Origin: Prevotella sp.
GTDB lineage: Bacteria > Bacteroidota > Bacteroidia > Bacteroidales > Bacteroidaceae
Length of the DNA stretch: 14,000 nt
NCBI GenBank assembly: GCA_017430675.1
Contig: JAFRMM010000063.1
Coordinates: 1-14,000 of the forward strand
Direction: 5' to 3'
Shown: positions 9,351 to 14,000 of the stretch, one piece after another
How the letters are laid out: each line of letters begins with the position of its first letter
Position numbering within the stretch: position 1 is the stretch's first letter
Position numbers and translations under genes: made by a program
Notes under the pieces: model-generated
What the model was told of the DNA's origin: nothing
Databases searched by the model: none
The model's input: only the letters and a program-made list of their open reading frames with translations

Positions 9351-9360
9351 AGTTCGAACT
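9351..9360. repeat. 10-bp perfect palindrome just before the GH92-GH29 start codon
   Basis: AGTTCGAACT reads the same on both strands and ends one base before the ATG of the mannosidase-fucosidase gene. It lies in the expected 5' leader, where a Shine-Dalgarno sequence would normally sit. It could be a small operator, affect leader folding, or be chance: a 10-bp palindrome in a few hundred bases is not rare. Confidence 0.35.
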
Positions 9361-9387
9361 AATAGTCAATGATTGTTGATGATTATT

Positions 9388-9425
9388 CTGTCTGCAAAGA
9401 TAAGAAAAAAGATTGTAAAAGCCTA
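9388..9425 (-). promoter_or_regulatory. Bacteroidota-type promoter for the GH92-GH29 / EEP-GH78 / GH3 unit
   Basis: On the minus strand TATCTTTG (9402 down to 9395) matches the TAnnTTTG -7 consensus used by the primary sigma factor of Bacteroidota. A T-rich run (GGCTTTT, about 9424-9418) lies where the -33 TTTG element is expected, but the match there is weak. Transcription would start near 9388, giving a leader of roughly 40 nt before the ATG at 9349. A terminator just upstream supports an independent start here. Confidence 0.6.
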
Positions 9426-9438
9426 CAGATTTTGGAGA

Positions 9439-9461
9439 ATTAACGCAATTCGACCGTTAAT
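9439..9461. promoter_or_regulatory. Candidate operator dyad upstream of the promoter
   Basis: ATTAACG and CGTTAAT form a perfect 7-bp inverted repeat separated by 9 nt, spanning about -51 to -73 relative to the predicted start at 9388. An overlapping imperfect dyad, ACCGTTA-a-TAATGGT (9453-9467, one mismatch), shares its bases. The position just upstream of the -33 region is where activators of Bacteroidota glycan genes usually bind. Which regulator would bind is unknown; no regulator gene is in the window. Confidence 0.35.
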
Positions 9462-9475
9462 AATGGTAATCAGGA

Positions 9476-9516
9476 GAAAAACGGAGAAGTTCAGTTTTAG
9501 GCTGACCTGTCTCCGT
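9476..9516 (-). terminator. Intrinsic terminator closing the GH97-GH29-GH18 unit
   Basis: Read on the minus strand, ACGGAGA (9516-9510) pairs with TCTCCGT (9487-9481), with an inner 4-bp stem TCAG/CTGA (9505-9502 with 9494-9491). A T-run follows immediately (CCGTTTTTCTCC). The stem, AT-rich terminal loop and T-tract fit a rho-independent terminator for transcripts coming from the GH18 gene. It lies about 215 nt after that gene's stop and about 75 nt before the next promoter. Confidence 0.65.
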
Positions 9517-9528
9517 ATTGCCGTTAAG

Positions 9529-9551
9529 TGTTACGTGTTACAAGTGTAACA
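9529..9551 (+). repeat. 23-bp inverted-repeat copy 1 (TGTTACA-N2-TGTAACA dyad)
   Basis: This copy contains the perfect 7-bp dyad TGTTACA-AG-TGTAACA (9536-9551), preceded by TGTTACG, so the GTTAC word occurs twice in one direction. Aligned with the reverse complement of 9729-9751 it matches at 20 of 23 positions; the match does not extend further on either side. It lies between the tandem repeat and the terminator, so it would be transcribed in the 3' region of the GH18 mRNA. It could be a protein-binding site or a dispersed genomic repeat. Confidence 0.6.
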
Positions 9552-9580
9552 ACTAGGGCTTGGGCAGTATCTTGCGGAAG

Positions 9581-9682
9581 TAGAGGCTGCTTTTCTAAAA
9601 TTAAGTAGCGCTTTTTGAAAATTAAGTAATGCTTTTTGAAAAATAAGCAGTGCTTTTTGAGAATTAAGTGGTTCTTATTTGG
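9581..9682. repeat. 21-bp tandem repeat, three good copies plus degenerate flanks
   Basis: The units at 9606-9626, 9627-9647 and 9648-9668 are each 21 bp and share a core close to GCTTTTTGAAAATTAAG. A degenerate 25-bp unit precedes them (9581-9605) and a partial unit follows (9669-9682). All plus-strand frames carry stops. One minus-strand frame is open and would encode a heptad-like LNFQKAL repeat, but it has no start codon. The period equals about two helical turns, so bound proteins would sit on one face of the DNA. There are no spacers, so it is not a CRISPR array. Confidence 0.75.
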
Positions 9683-9728
9683 AAAGAATGTTTACAAATG
9701 ATAGGACAGAGGAATCCGACGCGGACAT

Positions 9729-9751
9729 TGTTACAGTTGTAACATGTAACG
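9729..9751 (-). repeat. 23-bp inverted-repeat copy 2, overlapping the GH18 stop codon
   Basis: This copy carries the perfect dyad TGTTACA-GT-TGTAACA (9729-9744) followed by TGTAACG. It is the inverted partner of 9529-9551, with three mismatches. It includes the stop codon of the GH18 gene and encodes that protein's last six residues (RYMLQL). The two copies enclose 177 bp containing the whole tandem repeat and could pair in RNA as a long-range stem. Confidence 0.6.
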
Positions 9752-10777
9752 TTTTTGATGTTGATCTGGGCCGCTGTTGAGCAGCATGTTGCTGAGCACC
9801 GTGCGGAATTCGCCTGTTTTGTCACTACTGTATTCCCAGTACATACCGCCACGCAGATTGTTGTCAAGGATATACTGGCATTTCGCAGACAGAGAGCGTA
9901 CCGTTTCGTAGCCCCATACGAACTCGCCTTTCTCGTTGGCGATGTACTCAGCCTTGGCCTCGTCGCTCCACTGATGACTATATCCCTCTGGCAGCACGCC
10001 TGTGCGCAGGAATTCATCTATACCAGGATCCTGTCTCCTGCCTTTGCTATAGAAAGGCATGCCCATCACGAGTTTTTCTTTGGGTACACCGGCCTTCAGG
10101 TGGGCTTCCACAGCCTGCGAGCCCGTGCAGTAGCCCGAGATGGGGGAGGGGTAAAGGGCTGCGTGATGCTGTTTGTTGGGGTCGCTCATGTCGTAAGACA
10201 TCACATTGACCAGATCCAGATAGGGCAGACAGTTCTTGAAGTCGATATACTGCGCTGTACAGATGGTGGCGATGGTCAGCAGTTTGTCTTGTCCCAGCAC
10301 ATGCCTGAGTTCTTTCATCAGCAGCGTAAAGTTGTCGATGTCATCAGGTGACGAGGAGATACCTGCCTCGCTCGATGAGGGATATTCCCAGTCCATGTCG
10401 ATACCGTCGAGCCCGAACTCTTCCACGATTCTCTTGCAGTCCTTTGCAAAGGCACTGCGGTTCTCCTTTGTGGCGGCCATTTCACTGAAGCGCCCAGCCG
10501 TCCAGCCTCCAATGGATAGCAATACCTTCAGTTTGGGATTCTGCTGCTTCAAGCCAACAATCATCTTCAGCCGGTCAGGATCTTGAATGTTGACGCCATT
10601 GAAGGTCTCGTTCACCGTTCCGAAGGCATAGTTGATGTGCGTCATCACTGTCGGGTCGGGTACATCATTCTTCCCTGCGGTGACATAGGCCACCACCACA
10701 CGCTCATTTGGTTCCTTCTCAGCGTTGGCATGCCATGCGGCAAACAACGCCATCGTCAGTAATAATAGTCTTCTCAT
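9731..10777 (-). CDS. GH18 chitinase-like glycosidase, secreted
   Basis: Endo-acting retaining enzyme that cuts beta-1,4-GlcNAc linkages by substrate-assisted catalysis. The protein has 348 residues. Residues 1-19 are a signal peptide (MRRLLLLTMALFAAWHANA). The single GH18 barrel has SIGGW (88-92), the catalytic DGIDMDWEYP with Asp127, Asp129 and the acid Glu131, SYDM with Tyr195-Asp196, MGMPFYSKGR (238-247), and GMYWEY with Trp314 near the end. DWE is the chitinase form of this motif; the endoglycosidases that release N-glycans that I recall have other residues there. No chitin-binding module is present, so short chito-oligosaccharides or a glycoprotein core are possible substrates. The start is 5 nt after the fucosidase stop, so the two are co-transcribed. 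The last six residues come from the 23-bp repeat and may have been added or replaced. Confidence 0.93.
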   Translation of the reverse strand: MRRLLLLTMALFAAWHANAEKEPNERVVVAYVTAGKNDVPDPTVMTHINYAFGTVNETFNGVNIQDPDRLKMIVGLKQQNPKLKVLLSIGGWTAGRFSEMAATKENRSAFAKDCKRIVEEFGLDGIDMDWEYPSSSEAGISSSPDDIDNFTLLMKELRHVLGQDKLLTIATICTAQYIDFKNCLPYLDLVNVMSYDMSDPNKQHHAALYPSPISGYCTGSQAVEAHLKAGVPKEKLVMGMPFYSKGRRQDPGIDEFLRTGVLPEGYSHQWSDEAKAEYIANEKGEFVWGYETVRSLSAKCQYILDNNLRGGMYWEYSSDKTGEFRTVLSNMLLNSGPDQHQKRYMLQL

Positions 10778-10782
10778 CTTAG

Positions 10783-12153
10783 TTAATCAATTTCTATGGC
10801 CAGTGACTGTTGCGGCAACTGTTTCGGGAGACGGACGGTCACGCGGTTGCCATCAATTTGGTATTTCAGTTTCTTTCCGTTGCTCACCAGGCGGATGCCC
10901 TTCTTGGGCAGGTGATGACTCCAACTGATCTGTGAGGGTAGTGTCTGCCCTTCGTCCAGCAGACAGATGGCATAGTGCTTCAGGCCATCCTTTGACTTGG
11001 TGAACCAGATGTTACCTTCATTATAATGGGATGTGATGGTGGTGTTGTAGATGGCCTTTCCATTGACAGAGAGCCACTGTCCGATGGCTTTCAGGCGGCT
11101 GACGGCCTCCTGCTCTATGAGTCCGTCGGGGGTAGGGCCTACGCCGAGCACCAGGTTCCCTCCCTTGGCCACGATCTCAACCAACGTGGCAATCACCTTC
11201 TCTGGTGACTTGTATCGGGGACGAGGAACCCACCCCCAGTCATCGGTCAGGGTGATACAACTCTCCCAAGGGAAGTCTAACTGCGTCTCGGGGATGGTGC
11301 GCTCCGGGGTCTGATAGTTCTCGTAAGGGCCGTGGATGGTGCGGTCAACGATGATGATGCCAGGTTGGTTCGTGCGGGCTATACGGGCCAGTTCGGGCAT
11401 GTCAAGGTCCTGGCCTCTGTTCTCCTTGGTCACCCAGCCGCCGTCGAGCCACAGGATATCCACCTTACCGTAGCGAGACGTGATCTCGTTAATCTGGTTA
11501 TGGGTAAACTTCCTGAACTGTTGCCAGCGCCAGGGATGCTGATCAACAGGGTAGTTCACGTTGCGCCCCTTCTTGGCATATACATCCCACCAATAGTATT
11601 GTGAATGCCAGTCAGGTTTCGAGAAGTAAGTGCCGATGGTGAACTGCTGATCACGGAAGGCATCAAGCACGTGTTTCAGCACGTCGCGACGGGGATCGTC
11701 CTTGAAGGCGTGCTTGGCGATGGTGAAGTCCGTCTCGTGGGAGTCGAACATACAGAAACCGTCATGGTGCTTCGTGGTGAAGATCATGTACTTCATCCCT
11801 GCGTCACGACAGACAGTTGCCCATTGGGTCGGGTCAAACTTCATGGGACGAAGTTCCTCAGCCAGTCCGAAATACCAGTCCATGTATTGCTGATAGGTGC
11901 GAGTGGAATCTCTCGTAATCCAGTTCTCGTCGCAGATGGCCCACGACTCCACCATGCCAGGCACGGAATACAGTCCCCAATGGAACAGCACGCCGAACTT
12001 CAGGTCTTGCCACAGTTTCAGGTTCTTCACTACCAGTTCTTCTGTAGGCCATTCATACACTTCCGAACGCTGGTGAATCTCGTTCTCCTGTGCGCCAGCC
12101 GAGAGGCACATCGTCAGCCCAAGGGCCAGTAATAGTCTTTTTGATATCAACAT
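10783..12153 (-). CDS. GH29 alpha-L-fucosidase (A-like), secreted
   Basis: Retaining exo-alpha-L-fucosidase of 456 residues. The frame is open further upstream to 12435, but that part overlaps the GH97 coding sequence and looks like shadow sequence. The ATG at 12153 is chosen because a signal peptide follows at once (MLISKRLLLALGLTMCLSAGAQ). Motifs: FGVLFHWGLYSVPG (53-66), TKHHDGF with His129-His130, and DILWLDGGW with nucleophile Asp237. WESC holds Glu297 as a candidate acid/base; the 60-residue spacing resembles that of general-specificity GH29 enzymes, but this is an inference. The segment GGNLVLGVGPTPDG and a small C-terminal beta domain complete the protein. It lacks the SIRPGWFY signature of the other fucosidase in this window, so the two should differ in linkage preference. 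The gap to the GH97 stop is 47 nt, without a recognisable promoter. Confidence 0.93.
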   Translation of the reverse strand: MLISKRLLLALGLTMCLSAGAQENEIHQRSEVYEWPTEELVVKNLKLWQDLKFGVLFHWGLYSVPGMVESWAICDENWITRDSTRTYQQYMDWYFGLAEELRPMKFDPTQWATVCRDAGMKYMIFTTKHHDGFCMFDSHETDFTIAKHAFKDDPRRDVLKHVLDAFRDQQFTIGTYFSKPDWHSQYYWWDVYAKKGRNVNYPVDQHPWRWQQFRKFTHNQINEITSRYGKVDILWLDGGWVTKENRGQDLDMPELARIARTNQPGIIIVDRTIHGPYENYQTPERTIPETQLDFPWESCITLTDDWGWVPRPRYKSPEKVIATLVEIVAKGGNLVLGVGPTPDGLIEQEAVSRLKAIGQWLSVNGKAIYNTTITSHYNEGNIWFTKSKDGLKHYAICLLDEGQTLPSQISWSHHLPKKGIRLVSNGKKLKYQIDGNRVTVRLPKQLPQQSLAIEID

Positions 12154-12200
12154 ATCGATAGGTGTTGAGTTATTAAGTATATTGTCTGTAAAGTCAGGTC

Positions 12201-14000
<1,800 letters not shown>

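Larger units (their letters stand above)
9350..9730. other. Intergenic region of 381 bp between the GH18 and GH92-GH29 genes
   Basis: This is the only long stretch without a gene. It is visibly more AT-rich than the genes. From high to low coordinates (direction of transcription) it holds a 23-bp repeat copy that also covers the end of the GH18 gene, degenerate and good copies of a 21-bp tandem repeat, an inverted second copy of the 23-bp repeat, an intrinsic terminator, a perfect dyad, a Bacteroidota-type promoter, and a 10-bp palindrome directly before the next start codon. No RNA gene was recognised. A 47-codon minus-strand open stretch across the tandem repeat has no ATG. Confidence 0.8.

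Noticed and set aside
9534..9674. 47-codon minus-strand open stretch across the tandem repeat, encoding LNFQKAL-like heptads
   Set aside because: There is no ATG and no leader; the opening is explained by a 21-bp repeat unit without a stop in that frame. Kept only as a remark on the repeat.
9581..9682. Short CRISPR-like array
   Set aside because: The units are directly adjacent with no spacers, and no cas gene is in the window.
9729..9744. Dyad at the GH18 stop codon as its terminator
   Set aside because: The dyad has only a 2-nt centre, is AT-rich and has no T-tract on the minus strand; the stem-loop at 9481-9516 is far better.
9529..9751. Miniature inverted-repeat transposon (223 bp with 23-bp ends)
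   Set aside because: No target-site duplication is visible, and each end is itself a dyad, which fits a protein site better. Other genomic copies would be needed to support it.
12154..12200. Promoter between GH97 and the GH29 gene
   Set aside because: The 47-nt gap shows no TAnnTTTG element; read-through transcription is simpler.

Overview
The window looks like carbohydrate-degradation DNA from a Bacteroidota genome, probably a gut or rumen Prevotellaceae-type organism. This rests on the enzyme families present (GH97, GH29, GH18, GH92, GH78, GH3), signal peptides on every complete protein, start codons without clear Shine-Dalgarno sequences, and a TAnnTTTG-type -7 promoter element. The organism assignment is inference. 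All six genes lie on the minus strand, so transcription runs from base 14000 towards base 1.

Right-hand transcription unit (14000 to about 9475): a GH97 glycosidase whose N-terminus lies outside the window, a GH29 alpha-L-fucosidase of the general (A-like) type, and a GH18 chitinase-like enzyme. The last two are only 5 nt apart. A long 3' region follows. It holds two inverted copies of a 23-bp repeat built on the dyad TGTTACA-N2-TGTAACA, a 21-bp tandem repeat between them, and an intrinsic terminator.

Left-hand unit (about 9390 to base 1 and beyond): a promoter with a candidate operator dyad, then a 1340-residue two-enzyme protein (GH92 alpha-mannosidase, GH29-B type alpha-1,3/4-fucosidase and two discoidin-like modules). 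Next comes a 1150-residue two-enzyme protein (endonuclease/exonuclease/phosphatase-fold domain plus GH78 alpha-L-rhamnosidase). It starts inside the last 23 bp of the preceding gene. A GH3 glycosidase follows and is cut by the left window edge.

The set would remove terminal mannose, fucose, rhamnose, an alpha-gluco/galacto sugar and a beta-linked sugar, cut a beta-1,4-GlcNAc backbone, and perhaps remove phosphate. This fits a secreted system for a decorated glycoprotein glycan or mixed heteroglycan, but the substrate cannot be fixed from sequence. No SusC/SusD pair, sensor or regulator gene is in the window. The most unusual features are the two consecutive bifunctional fusions and the repeat-rich 381-bp intergenic region.
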